A stretch of 64,000 nt of DNA, taken from the NCBI RefSeq assembly GCF_000515115.1, contig NZ_AZXF01000011.1, positions 172,704 through 236,703 of the forward strand. The letters are read 5' to 3'. This DNA comes from Nocardiopsis sp. CNT312 (GTDB lineage Bacteria; Actinomycetota; Actinomycetes; Streptosporangiales; Streptosporangiaceae). A model generated the notes under the pieces. The model saw only the letters and a list, made by a program, of their open reading frames with translations. It searched no databases and was not told where the DNA came from. A program made the position numbers and the translations under genes. This document shows, piece after piece, positions 34,150 through 43,342 of the stretch. Every line of letters begins with the position of its first letter. The first letter of the stretch is position 1.

Positions 34150-34440
34150 TGGGACCCGGTCCTGCTGGTCTGGAACTACCGGCCCACCCGCCACTGCCGT
34201 CGGACACGGCGGGCGATCGCCGCCCGTGCGCGGCTGGAGGCGGAGCACCTGCCCGTCTACGCGCCCGAGCTGAACCCGGTGGAGGGGGCCTGGTCCCCTC
34301 TCAAGCGCACCGCTCTGGCCACACCGACCTTCACCGAGTCGGCGGATCCGGGCCGCGGGACATCCGGCACCGCCCCGACCTCGTAGACGCTCTCCTGACA
34401 CGTACAGGACTCCGGTCACGCACCCGGCCACCAAAACTCG
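34150..34440 (+). pseudogene. IS630-family transposase C-terminal remnant
   Basis: One frame reads LPVYAPELNPVEGAWSPLKR, the unmistakable last catalytic block of IS630/Tc1-type DDE transposases. A frameshift follows, after which RHRPDLVDALLTRTGLR corresponds to the protein end. No N-terminal part is present. With the N-terminal fragment at 9.26-9.55 kb it brackets the arsenic island. Confidence 0.8.
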
Positions 34441-35002
34441 GCCAAGATCAGGGGTGTCGCACCGCCGGTGATCTGAGGCGTCGCCCCTAGCAGCAGAAGG
34501 GCACCGGGTCGGGGAAGCCCCCTGGACGCGGCGAGGGAGCCCGCAGCAAGACCAGGGACTCACATCTCCAGCTGCGGGAGACTCCGTTACACCCCCAGTC
34601 TGCCATGCCCTCCTCCGCCCTGGCCGCACCCGCCAGTGAGGAGGTCGACCCCCGCGGCCTTCGGGAGGACGCCGCCACCTGCTCGGACGCATCGTCCCGA
34701 TCGCCCTGTGCGCCGTGCTGGGCGGGGGAGGCCGGGGCGCGGCGGGCGGTGCCGGGTCCGGTCCGCGTGCGGGGAGGGTCGGAGGCGTACGGCGGCTCCT
34801 CAGGAGGGTGCGGCCCCCGGGCGGTGGCGGGTCCCGCCCGGGGACTGGGGGGTTGACTGAGCGCTCCTCAGCCGGCGCGCGTCGTGAACATAACACGGCT
34901 CACCCCCACCGCAATCGGCGCAACCATCGGTGGATGCGGCCGTTGCGCTCCCCGAACGGAGGCCGAAACGCCACCGAGTCGAGTGCGCATCAAGGCGAAA
35001 GC
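34441..35002. other. GC-rich stretch without a supported gene
   Basis: No reading frame here has family similarity or a ribosome site. It separates the IS630 remnant from the sigma-factor operon and may include further decayed mobile DNA. Confidence 0.4.
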
Positions 35003-35686
35003 TCAGGTCAAGAGCAGAGCGGCCCCCGCCAGCAGGGCCGCGCCCAGCAGCACGGCGAGCAGGAGGGCGGTGCGCCCGCCCGCGCCGCGCAGGCGCAGGG
35101 CGAGGGCCAGCGGCCCCAGGGAGAGGTTCCTGTCGGTCTTGTCGTTCATGGCGATCTCCTCGAAGGTGGAATCGGATTCCGGAGCCGGTCGGGCGGTGTC
35201 GTCGCGCAGCGCGTCGCGCAGCCGCAGCAGTTCCCGGCGGCGTGCCCGCGCACGGGCCAGGAGGAGCCCCGCCGCGCCGGTGAGGAGGGTGCCGGCCAGT
35301 GCGGCGGCCAGCGTCTCGGCAGCGGTGGCGCGCACGGCCGCCAGAGCCGTCCCCGCCACGGCGGTCACCGCGGCGGCCGCCAGGGCGATCCCCGCGCCCA
35401 GCACCCGGTCCCGGGCGAACAGCGGCCGGCGTCTGCTCAGCGCCCAGCCGCTGAAGGCGGCCCAGGCCAGACCGACGGTGATCAGGGCGGCGAAGGCGGC
35501 CCGGGTCCGTACGGGGAGCGTCCCCGGTTCGGTGGCCCACAGCACCGCGATCAGTACCGCCCCGCACCCTCCCGCCAGCCCGACAGCCGCGTGCCGCATC
35601 CGGGGGCCCAGCGACACCTCCGCGGCCAGGGCGCGCCGGAGTTCTCCGGGTGCCTCACGCCGTTCCACCGGGTTCCGTTCGTTCAT
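35003..35686 (-). CDS. Membrane protein coupled to an ECF sigma factor (possible anti-sigma factor)
   Basis: 227-aa protein with a short polar N-terminus and several hydrophobic segments (AVGLAGGCGAVLIAVLW, AAFAALITVGLAWAAFSG, GIALAAAAVTAVAGTALAAV, and a final TALLLAVLLGAALLAGAALL). ATG overlaps the sigma gene stop (ATGA). The pairing suggests a sigma regulator, although no zinc-binding anti-sigma motif is visible. An in-frame ATG at 35149 preceded by GAGGAG could produce a separate 48-aa single-span peptide from the same frame. Confidence 0.7.
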   Translation of the reverse strand: MNERNPVERREAPGELRRALAAEVSLGPRMRHAAVGLAGGCGAVLIAVLWATEPGTLPVRTRAAFAALITVGLAWAAFSGWALSRRRPLFARDRVLGAGIALAAAAVTAVAGTALAAVRATAAETLAAALAGTLLTGAAGLLLARARARRRELLRLRDALRDDTARPAPESDSTFEEIAMNDKTDRNLSLGPLALALRLRGAGGRTALLLAVLLGAALLAGAALLLT

Positions 35687-36228
35687 GGCTCGTATCCCCT
35701 CTCGACAAGGACGCCGCGCAGCATGCGGCGGGCGCGGTGCAGCCTGCTCTTGACCGTTCCGGGCGGTACGCCGAGGATCCCGGCGCAGTCGGCCAGGGGC
35801 AGGTCCTGGAGGTGAAACAGGACCAGCACCTCCCGTTCCAGTGGCGGGAGCCCGCTGAGGCCGGCCTCGATCTGCATCCCGGTGAGCACGCCGCCGAACG
35901 GGTCGTCCCCGGACGCGACGGCCTCGGCCTCCTCCACCGGTGCCCGCGGATCCCGGTAGGCCCGCCGCAGGTGGTCGGTGACCGCGCGCCGGGCGATGGT
36001 GAACATCCAGGGGGCGAACCGCTCGGGGCTGCGCAGCCGGGGCAGGCCGCGCAGCACGGCCACCCACGCCTCCTGTGCGAGGTCGTCCGCCAGGTCCGGG
36101 GATCCGGCCATGCTGTGGACGTAGCGCCACAGCGGGGCGTGCCAGCGGTCCACCAGCGCGGCGAACGCCTCGCGTTCCCCGAGCTGGCAGCGCACCACCA
36201 GCAGGCTGTCGCGCCGTTCGCCGTCCAC
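35683..36228 (-). CDS. ECF-type RNA polymerase sigma factor
   Basis: 181 aa. Sigma region 2 (FAALVDRWHAPLWRYVHSMA, DLADDLAQEAWVAVLRGLPR) and region 4 (LPPLEREVLVLFHLQDLPLA, GVPPGTVKSRLHRARRML) are complete and no C-terminal extension is present. GTG at 36228 follows GGGGAGG. It is the first gene of a two-gene operon with the membrane protein. The promoter it recognises cannot be read here. Confidence 0.9.
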   Translation of the reverse strand: MDGERRDSLLVVRCQLGEREAFAALVDRWHAPLWRYVHSMAGSPDLADDLAQEAWVAVLRGLPRLRSPERFAPWMFTIARRAVTDHLRRAYRDPRAPVEEAEAVASGDDPFGGVLTGMQIEAGLSGLPPLEREVLVLFHLQDLPLADCAGILGVPPGTVKSRLHRARRMLRGVLVERGYEP

Positions 36229-36315
36229 AGCCGCCTCCCCGCCTCGGCGTCGTCTCTCACCACAACAGTCGGGGGCGGGGAGGGAAAGGTTCACGGCCGG
36301 GTCCGGACAGTGGCA

Positions 36316-36343
36316 GGGCCCCGAGAGCGTGCTCTCGGGGCCC
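36316..36343. terminator. 13-bp perfect hairpin
   Basis: GGGCCCCGAGAGC pairs with its complement around a two-base loop, between the sigma-factor gene and the decayed XRE/DUF397 remnant. No T-tract, so termination is likely but not certain. Confidence 0.55.
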
Positions 36344-36355
36344 GGGTGTCCGTGG

Positions 36356-36700
36356 TCAGGAGTGGGTGAAGGGGCTCTTGAGGGAGGAGGCGAAGCTGCT
36401 CCACTCCCCCGAGGTGAAGGTCGGGTTCGTGAACTCGACCGCCCCTGGACACCGCCTCGATGTACTCGGGGAGCTGGAGCAGCCCCGACACGGCCTGGCA
36501 CTCATATGTCCGAATTATTCGTGCTTCTGGCTCGAAGTCCGGAAGCAGACCCGTGAAGACGTCCTTGTACTGACTCCACCAGTCCCGCTGTCGGCGTCCC
36601 TGGCCAGCCTCTCCAAGGCCTCACGAATCTTGGGATCATGCATCCCATAGACCTCACAGAGCACTGATCTGACTTCGGCTCGGTGGACAGGCGTCCGCTT
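36356..36700 (-). pseudogene. Remnant of an XRE/DUF5753 (Scr1-type) regulator fused to DUF397
   Basis: Minus-strand frames give ALCEVYGMHDPKIREALERL, then in a shifted frame WWSQYKDVFTG and IIRTYECQAVSGLLQLPEYI, the C-terminal half of Scr1/DUF5753 regulators. A last shifted frame ends EFTNPTFTSGEWSSFASSLK, the C-terminus of DUF397. In intact genomes these are adjacent genes. Deletion has joined fragments of the two. Confidence 0.65.
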
Positions 36701-36734
36701 TCGGATGATTCGTCACTGAACGACGAGAGGGAAG

Positions 36735-36995
36735 TGCCCAAGACGCGCCCCGCGTACCCGCCGGAGTACCGCGATCAGATCATCGCTCTGGCCGTGGCCC
36801 CGAGGACCTGGCAGCCGAGTGCGAACCCTCGGCCCAGACCATCCGCGTCTGGACCAAACAGGCCACGATCGGCTCCGGCCAGATAGAAGGCACCACCAGC
36901 GACGACAAGACCGAGCCGGCCCGCCCGCGCCGTGGGAACGCCCAACGCCCCGGTCCGCACGCTTGCCCGCCCCCCGACGACGTGCGCGGCTGATG
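36735..36995 (+). pseudogene. IS3-family OrfA transposase remnant
   Basis: Opens with KTRPAYPPEYRDQIIALAVA, the OrfA N-terminus, then needs a frameshift near 36800 to continue DLAAECEPSAQTIRVWTKQA and TEPARPRRGN. OrfB is absent. Confidence 0.7.
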
Positions 36996-37061
36996 GACCC
37001 GGCAGGACAGTGCCACCGAGCGCCTGCCCGCCCTCGGCCGCGAACCCCGACCGGCGGCGCC

Positions 37062-37535
37062 TCACCCCTCCACGTGGGCGGCGAGGTGGGCCAGGGAGGA
37101 GGCGAGCGCCTCCTCGTGGACCGCGTGGTCGACGCCCTCGGGCACACCGGTGGCCTCCACGCTCACCAGCGTCCCCTCCCGCCGCGGGGTGAGGCTCCAG
37201 ACCATCGTCATCGTGCCCGCGAACGCCGGGGCCTCCGCGTCGAAGTCCACCCGCTGCACCACCCGCTCCCCCGGGACCAGTTCGACGAACCCGGTCTCGG
37301 TGACGTCGCTGTTCCCGGTGCTCTTGCCCCGCCCGGCCTGGGACCCGGGGTAGGTGAGCACCATCCGGTACCCGCCGCCGGGCCGGGGATCGAACGAGTC
37401 GATGCGCCCGGTCATGCCCTCCGGCGGCAGCCACGTCTCCAGTGCCTCCCGCCCGGTCATCGCCGCGTAGACCGCAGCGGCGGAGGCCCGGACCAGCCGA
37501 CCCGCCCGGTCGACGCGCTGCTCGCTGCCACCCAT
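37062..37535 (-). CDS. SRPBCC/AHSA1-like domain protein
   Basis: 157 aa START/Bet v 1-like protein: LVRASAAAVYAAMTGREALE at the start and FDPRPGGGYRMVLTY in the middle, then a C-terminal helix (HEEALASSLAHLAAHVEG). These small hydrophobic-ligand-binding proteins include ATPase-activator-like proteins and polyketide cyclases. ATG at 37535 is eight bases after GGGGAG. It lies downstream of the second biosynthetic cluster in the same direction but may be independent. Confidence 0.75.
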   Translation of the reverse strand: MGGSEQRVDRAGRLVRASAAAVYAAMTGREALETWLPPEGMTGRIDSFDPRPGGGYRMVLTYPGSQAGRGKSTGNSDVTETGFVELVPGERVVQRVDFDAEAPAFAGTMTMVWSLTPRREGTLVSVEATGVPEGVDHAVHEEALASSLAHLAAHVEG

Positions 37536-37628
37536 ACCGCTCACTCCCCGAGTGTCGTGCTCTCCTCACTCCGGGACCGAACCTAGGGGGGCGCACCGAC
37601 GATCGGGGGCAGTTCACGGAGCGGGCCC

Positions 37629-38432
37629 TCAGGCCGGCCGGCGGCCCTGCACCGAGTAGACCACACACGAGCACGCCCGGAAGGAGGGGTCGGCCAGGAG
37701 GGCGCGCACGTCGGCGAGGTCTCGGTCGGTCAGGCCCTCGTGCAGGAACGCCTCCCTCAGGTGCCGTGTGTGGTGCGCGATCAGGTGCACCCCCGGTGAT
37801 TGGGCGTCCCACAGCTCCACCCGGGGCCGCGGATCGACCTCGGCCAGCCCGGCCCGGTGCATCGCCCCGGCGGCCTTGGCGCCCCACTCCGGGTCGGCCC
37901 CGGCACGGACCATGAGCCGGGTCTTGGCGTCCTGGAACCGCTGGTACAGCTCCCGCGCCCCGGCGTCGGGCATGAGCAGCCCGGGACCGTAGGTGATGTC
38001 GAACTCGTCGAGCTGGAGCACCCCGCCGGGTTTGAGCGCGCGCACCAGGCGGTCCAGGACACCGATCCGCTCAGGCAGGTGCAGCAGCACCAGCCGGGCG
38101 TGGACGAGGTCGAAGGCGGCCTCCGGCAGCGGGTCGCGGACGATGTCGTGGCGCGCCACCTCCAGGCCCTCCCGCCGCGCGATCCTCTCCGGTTTGATGT
38201 CGGTGGCCAGTACGCTTCCGCCGGGGGCGACGCGCCGCGCGAGCCAGGTCGCGACGCTGCCGCCGCCCGCGCCCACCTCCAGACACCGCCACCCCGGGCC
38301 GACCCCGGTGCGGGCCAGGTGCTCGGTGGTCATCGGGTCGTAGGCATCCGCCAGGAATCGGTGCTGGTCGAAGGCGTGTTCGCTGTGGTTGTCGAAGACG
38401 TAGCCAGGTGTCTCCGTGGCGGTGTCCGTCAC
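37629..38432 (-). CDS. SAM-dependent class I methyltransferase
   Basis: 267 aa. SAM motif I is LEVGAGGGSVATWLA, followed by ATDIKPERIA and the post-I segment DLVHARLVLLHLPER. The C-terminal region resembles UbiE-type small-molecule methyltransferases. GTG at 38432 follows GAGGAGG, 25 bp after the CoA-transferase/ligase fusion gene, so it is the last gene of the second biosynthetic operon and is likely a tailoring enzyme. Substrate unknown. Confidence 0.85.
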   Translation of the reverse strand: MTDTATETPGYVFDNHSEHAFDQHRFLADAYDPMTTEHLARTGVGPGWRCLEVGAGGGSVATWLARRVAPGGSVLATDIKPERIARREGLEVARHDIVRDPLPEAAFDLVHARLVLLHLPERIGVLDRLVRALKPGGVLQLDEFDITYGPGLLMPDAGARELYQRFQDAKTRLMVRAGADPEWGAKAAGAMHRAGLAEVDPRPRVELWDAQSPGVHLIAHHTRHLREAFLHEGLTDRDLADVRALLADPSFRACSCVVYSVQGRRPA

Positions 38433-38457
38433 GGGGTCCTCCTCAGGATCGGGGCGG

Positions 38458-41400
38458 TCAGCGGTGCACGGACTCGGCCGCCAGGCGGGTCAGGGTGATG
38501 GTGCACACCTTCCCGGTGGGGCCGAGCGGCAGTTCGGGCAGGACGAGCACGTGTTCGGGGAGCGCGCGCCGGTCCAGACCGTGTTCCTCGCGTAGGAAGG
38601 CGAGCAGCTCCCGGGCCGTGGGCACGGCCGAACCGGGCGCGGGGGACACGCAGGCGCACATCCGCTCACCGAGGTCGGGGTCGGGCACCGGCACGCAGTG
38701 GGCCTCCGCGAGGCCGGGGTGGGCGCCGAGTGCGCGTTCCACCTCGGCGGGGAAGAGGTTGACGCCGCCCCGGATCACCATCCTGCGCAGCCGGTCCACC
38801 ACGTGGAGCGCTCCGCCCGGGTCCAGCCGCCCCAGGTCGCCGGTGCGTACCCACCCGCCGGGGGCGCGGCGCTCGGCGTCCAGGCCGGGCGCGGCGACGT
38901 AGCACATCGGCGTCATCGGCCCCAGCGCCCAGATCTCACCGGTCGCACCCGCCGGAACGGGCCGCCCGTCGGGGTCGCGGACACTGATCTCGGCGACGTC
39001 GGGGGCCGGGTAGCCTGCCATGCCCGGCTCCCACGCCTGCGGGCGGGAGGCGGTGTGGCAGTTGACCCCGTCGGTGGATCCGTACACGTTGACGACCTGC
39101 CCGCCGAAACGCCGTGCGCAGGCGTCGCGGACCTCCCGGTCCAGCGGGGCCCCGCTGGCCACGACCGTGCGCAGCGACGAGGTGTCGGCCTCACCGGGGA
39201 ACACGGCGATGCGCCGGAGCATCGTGGGGACGCCGATGAGGTGGGTGGGGCGGTGCGCCTGGACGGCGGCCAGCGCGGCGGCGGGGTCGAAGCGCTCCAG
39301 CACGATCAGGGTGCCGCCGTGGCGGGCCAGGGTCACGGGCACGCCCAGGGAGCCGAAGGAGGAGGCCGTCGAGACCAGCAGCAGGACGCGCATGGGTCCG
39401 GGTCCGGTGTGCAGGGCGCCGACGTAGTTGCCGCGACCGCCCGCCATCGCGTTGTGGGTGTAGGCGACCATGGACGGCTCGCCCTCCGATCCGGAGGAGA
39501 CGAGGATGCGGGCCGGGGACTCCGGGTGGGTCCGTGCCGGACGCCACTCCCCGGCCTCGGCGGGACCGGGGCCGTCCGGGTCCTGGGGACCGAGTGTGCG
39601 GACCCGCTCCACGTGGGGCAGCTCCCTCCGGCGCACCTGCCCGGACCGGTCCCCGGTGGTGAGGAGGGCGCGGGCCCGGGAGCGCCGCAGTAGGCCGTGC
39701 ACGTCCGCCGGGGTGCGGCCGTAGGGGACGGGCAGGACGACGGCCCCGATCGCGGCGACGGCGAGGTCGGCCACGGCCGACTCTCGGCCCTCGGGCAGCA
39801 GGAGGGCGACGACGTCGCGCTCCCCCAGCCCGTCGGCGGCGAGCAGGGACGCCATACGGCGGACCCGCTCGTCCAGTTCGGCGTAGGTGAGGGGCCCGCG
39901 GTCGTCGATCACCGCCTCCCGTCCGGGGTGGGCCCGGACCCGGTCGCGGAACAGGCTGTACAGGTCGCGGTCGGGGCACCAGCCCCGGGCGCTCCACCGG
40001 GCACGCAGCTGCCCGGGCACCAGGTCGGTCAGCACCAGCCCGGTGGAGGAGGTCCAGGCCGGACGGCCGGGGCTCCAGGGGGAACGGACGCAGGCCGCTG
40101 TGTCGACGCGGTCGAAGGCCCGCGCGAACTCGGGTGCGGCGGCCACCGAGGCCGGGTCCCACACCCGGCGCGGGCCGTCCTCCTGTCGGCGGGGCGCGCT
40201 CTCGCGCCCGGCCCGCCGCAGCGTATGGGCGGCGTCGGCCAGTGCGGTGCGCACCCGGACCCCGGAGCCGGCGCGCACACGCGCCAGCAGCCCCGCGACC
40301 GCCCGTTCGGCGGCGATGATCCCACCGAGGGTGTCGGTGAGGGTGAGCAGGGAGGGGGCAGGCTCCTCGCCGGGCCCGGCGAGGAGGTCGGCCACCCCGC
40401 CGTGCGCCTGGACCAGGTAGTCGGTGGCGGGCACGGCGCGGCCGGGCGGGTCGCCGTCCCAGCCGTCCACGTGGACGTGGACCAGGCCCGGGAGGGCGAG
40501 GTCGTCCGGCCCCAGGCCGAAGGCCTCGGCGCGGCCGGGCGGCCAGTTGTAGAGCAGGACGTCGGACGTGGCGGCCAGCTCCCGTGCGGCCCGTCGGCCG
40601 CGTTCGGTCTTCAGGTCGGCCTCCACCGCGCCCTTGCCGTGGTTCAGCGCCAGGAACCGGGCCGAGCACGCCCCGGCCATCGGCGGTACGCCGCGCATGG
40701 GGTCGCCGCCGGGCGGTTCGATGCGCACCACGTCGGCACCGAGCATGCGCAGCAGCTGTCCGGCGAGCGGCCCCTGGATGCGGGTGGTGGCCTCCACCAC
40801 CCTCAGCCCCAACAGCGGGATGGCGGCCCCGGCGGGCAGCGGCGGCAGGCCGGCGGACCGCAGCCCGGTGCCCTCCACCACGCGCGCCCGCCACCGCGCC
40901 TCGGAGTGTGCGGCGTCGGCCCGCTGAGCGGCGCGGAGGGGGACGAGCCCGACCCCGGAGCGATCGGCCGCCGAGCGCAGCCGCTCCGGGTCCGCTGCGG
41001 CGAAGCGCTCGGCCAGTTCGGCGGGCAGTGGGCACACGGCCGTGCCGAACCGGCTCTGGAAGGGCGGCCATCCGGCGGAGACCGCCCGGACGGGGGCGCC
41101 CAGTACGGCCCAAAAGCGCGACCACGCCTCGGCGTCCAGGGTCTCGATCTCCAGCGGCGTGCCGTCGGCGGAGCGGAAGGGCGGTGCGGCGGATGCTCCC
41201 GGGACGGATCCCCGCCGGGGGTGCGGGGGCCGTCCGGAGACGCCCTCCGCCGCGACGTAGGGGGCGGCCGCGAGCAGTGCGGCCTGGGCAACCGACACCG
41301 AGACCGGCGGGGCCGCACCGCCGCGCGCCGCGGCCAGCGCGGCACCCAGCACCGCCTGGGAGGCCAGGACACCGGCGCACACCGAGGCGTAGTCGATCCG

Positions 41401-41742
41401 CAGGGCGTGCGACCCGCCGCGGGCACGTCCGTGCAGGTGGGCAAGGCCGCAGGCGGCCTGGACGTCCCCTTCGTCCCTCATGGGCAGCGTGACCGGCCCT
41501 GCCCAGTCGATCCCGCAGCCGAAGCGCGGAGCCGCTCCCGGAGCCCAAGGGGTGTGTTCCAGCCCGAGCCATCCAGCGGGGGCGTGCGCGGGCGGGGTGC
41601 CCCGGTGCCGGGTGAGGTCCGCCCCGAGTTCCTCCAGCCGCGCGGCCGCCACCCGCAGAGCGACGGAGTCGCCGATGGCCCGGACGGTGGTCCCGGCCAT
41701 CGGTGCGGCCACGGCCGAGGCCGTCTGCGGTGACGGTGTCAC
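38458..41742 (-). CDS. Class III CoA-transferase (CaiB/BaiF) - AMP-dependent acyl-CoA ligase fusion
   Basis: 1094-aa protein. Residues 1-290 resemble a degenerate CaiB half. Residues 290-560 form a fuller CaiB/BaiF domain (LLRMLGADVVRIEPPGG, NHGKGAVEADLKTERGR) with a possible catalytic Asp in LTLTDTLGGIIAAERAV. Residues 640-1094 form an adenylate-forming ligase (LTYAELDERVRRMASLL, ILVSSGSEGEPSMVAY, YGSTDG, VRTGDLGRLD and the A10 lysine in LGPTGKV). The fusion suggests that one chain both activates an acid as acyl-AMP and moves CoA or an acyl group. GTG overlaps the upstream ligase stop. I know of no characterised protein with this order. Confidence 0.82.
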   Translation of the reverse strand: MTPSPQTASAVAAPMAGTTVRAIGDSVALRVAAARLEELGADLTRHRGTPPAHAPAGWLGLEHTPWAPGAAPRFGCGIDWAGPVTLPMRDEGDVQAACGLAHLHGRARGGSHALRIDYASVCAGVLASQAVLGAALAAARGGAAPPVSVSVAQAALLAAAPYVAAEGVSGRPPHPRRGSVPGASAAPPFRSADGTPLEIETLDAEAWSRFWAVLGAPVRAVSAGWPPFQSRFGTAVCPLPAELAERFAAADPERLRSAADRSGVGLVPLRAAQRADAAHSEARWRARVVEGTGLRSAGLPPLPAGAAIPLLGLRVVEATTRIQGPLAGQLLRMLGADVVRIEPPGGDPMRGVPPMAGACSARFLALNHGKGAVEADLKTERGRRAARELAATSDVLLYNWPPGRAEAFGLGPDDLALPGLVHVHVDGWDGDPPGRAVPATDYLVQAHGGVADLLAGPGEEPAPSLLTLTDTLGGIIAAERAVAGLLARVRAGSGVRVRTALADAAHTLRRAGRESAPRRQEDGPRRVWDPASVAAAPEFARAFDRVDTAACVRSPWSPGRPAWTSSTGLVLTDLVPGQLRARWSARGWCPDRDLYSLFRDRVRAHPGREAVIDDRGPLTYAELDERVRRMASLLAADGLGERDVVALLLPEGRESAVADLAVAAIGAVVLPVPYGRTPADVHGLLRRSRARALLTTGDRSGQVRRRELPHVERVRTLGPQDPDGPGPAEAGEWRPARTHPESPARILVSSGSEGEPSMVAYTHNAMAGGRGNYVGALHTGPGPMRVLLLVSTASSFGSLGVPVTLARHGGTLIVLERFDPAAALAAVQAHRPTHLIGVPTMLRRIAVFPGEADTSSLRTVVASGAPLDREVRDACARRFGGQVVNVYGSTDGVNCHTASRPQAWEPGMAGYPAPDVAEISVRDPDGRPVPAGATGEIWALGPMTPMCYVAAPGLDAERRAPGGWVRTGDLGRLDPGGALHVVDRLRRMVIRGGVNLFPAEVERALGAHPGLAEAHCVPVPDPDLGERMCACVSPAPGSAVPTARELLAFLREEHGLDRRALPEHVLVLPELPLGPTGKVCTITLTRLAAESVHR

Positions 41743-43340
41743 GTCCACCGTCCGCTGCCGCAGGTGTCGGGGGCCAGGCCCAGTGTCGTCCGCAGCACAC
41801 CCCGCCGTACCTTGCCGGTGGCGGTGCGCGGGAGCGCGTCCCAGGTCGTCACGACGGGGTCGGCGAGGTCGGGCAGGTCGGCGACGGCGCCCTTCCACTC
41901 ACCGAGGTCGAGCCGTCCGTCCCCGGTGGCCACCACCGGCACGGGCGGGCCGTCGGCGACGCCGAGCACGACGCACTCCAGCACCCCGGGCATCCGGTCG
42001 TCCACCACGTCCTCGATCTCCAGACAGCCGCCGTTGCGTAGGGCGTCGACCTCGCGGTCGACGAGCCGCACGGCTCCGGTGGCGCTGATGGAGCCGATGT
42101 CGCCGGTGTTCCACCACTCCCCCACGAGTTTGGACCTCCAGCGCCCCTCCTCCCCCACGTAGCCCGAGCACAGGGCCTCGGTTCGGCAGAACAGCAGGCC
42201 CGCTTCGCCCTGGGGCAGGGGGCGCATGGTCCGCGGGTCCACCGCGCGCAGCCGGGTCCGTCCGGGGATCGGCCGCCCCAGGTCACGGGTGGTGGGCTCG
42301 GGGCCCCGAGCGCGGGCGAGCGCGCGCCGGGTGAGGAAGCGGAAGGTCAGCGGCCCGGTCTCGCTCTGTCCCCACCCCTGCATCCACACCGGGGCGCGGC
42401 GCCTGCTGGCGTTGAGGAAGGTGCGCACGGTCGGCGGGTGCATCGCGTCGAAGGTGCTGACGAACAGCCGCACCCGGTCGAAGGGGTGGTCGGTGCGCTC
42501 TGCGTGGGACTGCCAGCGCACGAAGGTGGCGGGCTGGACCTCCAGGGTGGTGGGAGGGTGTCGGAACAGATGTGCCCCGGCCTCCTCCCAGTCGGGAGAG
42601 GTGATCACCGAGAGTGCGCGCGGGAACAGCCACAGCACGCTCGCGGTCCAGGCCAGGGCGCGGCCGTGGGCGAAGGAGTAGGAGGCGGTCACGGTGTCGT
42701 CGGGGCGGCTGCCCAGCACGGGCCAGCGGTGCGACTCGAACCCGGCCAGGCGCCGCATGATCGTGCGGGTGGTGTGGACGACCAGTTTGGGGACGCCGGT
42801 GGTGCCGGAGGTGTGCATGACGGCCAGCGGCGCGTCCAGCGGCGGCCGGTACGGCGGCGGCGCGTCGGTACCGTGGATCTCGGGCAGGGGCGTGGCGTCC
42901 TCGGCGGGGCCGTCGACGGTGACGGTACGGCGTGCGTGTACCGACGGGTCGTGGCCCGCGGCGCGCGCCCGGGCGAGCACCTCGGCGTCGGTGACCATCA
43001 GCGCCGGGGCGAGCCGCTTGGTCAGAAGCCGGAGCGCCTCCGGTTCCAGGTGCGCGGCGAGGGAGGCGGGAACGGCGCCGAGCCGTGCGGCGGCACAGTT
43101 CAGCAGGACGTAGTCCCAGTGGTTGCGTTTGGCGATCACGACGCGGTCGCCGGGGCGGACACCGGCGGCGCGCAGCCGCCCGGCGGTCTCGCGCACCAGT
43201 GCGGCGATCCGGGGCACGTCCAGGTCGGTGCCCAGGTGGGGGGCGAGGTCCAGCGGACGGCTCAGGTGCACCGCGGTGGTGCCGCCGCGCCGCTCCAGGT
43301 CGTCGAACAGGCTGCCCAGGTGGATGGGCTTGGCGAACAT
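41739..43340 (-). CDS. AMP-dependent acyl-CoA synthetase/ligase
   Basis: 533 aa adenylate-forming enzyme: P-loop-like MHTSGTTGVPKLVVHTTR, GWGQSETGPLT, WWNTGDIGSI and the A10 lysine in LPRTATGKVRRGVLR. It starts two bases after the stop of the FAD oxidoreductase gene and overlaps the fusion gene. It probably activates a carboxylic acid for transfer to CoA, an amine or a carrier protein. No carrier protein gene is seen in the window. Confidence 0.87.
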   Translation of the reverse strand: MFAKPIHLGSLFDDLERRGGTTAVHLSRPLDLAPHLGTDLDVPRIAALVRETAGRLRAAGVRPGDRVVIAKRNHWDYVLLNCAAARLGAVPASLAAHLEPEALRLLTKRLAPALMVTDAEVLARARAAGHDPSVHARRTVTVDGPAEDATPLPEIHGTDAPPPYRPPLDAPLAVMHTSGTTGVPKLVVHTTRTIMRRLAGFESHRWPVLGSRPDDTVTASYSFAHGRALAWTASVLWLFPRALSVITSPDWEEAGAHLFRHPPTTLEVQPATFVRWQSHAERTDHPFDRVRLFVSTFDAMHPPTVRTFLNASRRRAPVWMQGWGQSETGPLTFRFLTRRALARARGPEPTTRDLGRPIPGRTRLRAVDPRTMRPLPQGEAGLLFCRTEALCSGYVGEEGRWRSKLVGEWWNTGDIGSISATGAVRLVDREVDALRNGGCLEIEDVVDDRMPGVLECVVLGVADGPPVPVVATGDGRLDLGEWKGAVADLPDLADPVVTTWDALPRTATGKVRRGVLRTTLGLAPDTCGSGRWT

Positions 43341-43342
43341 CG

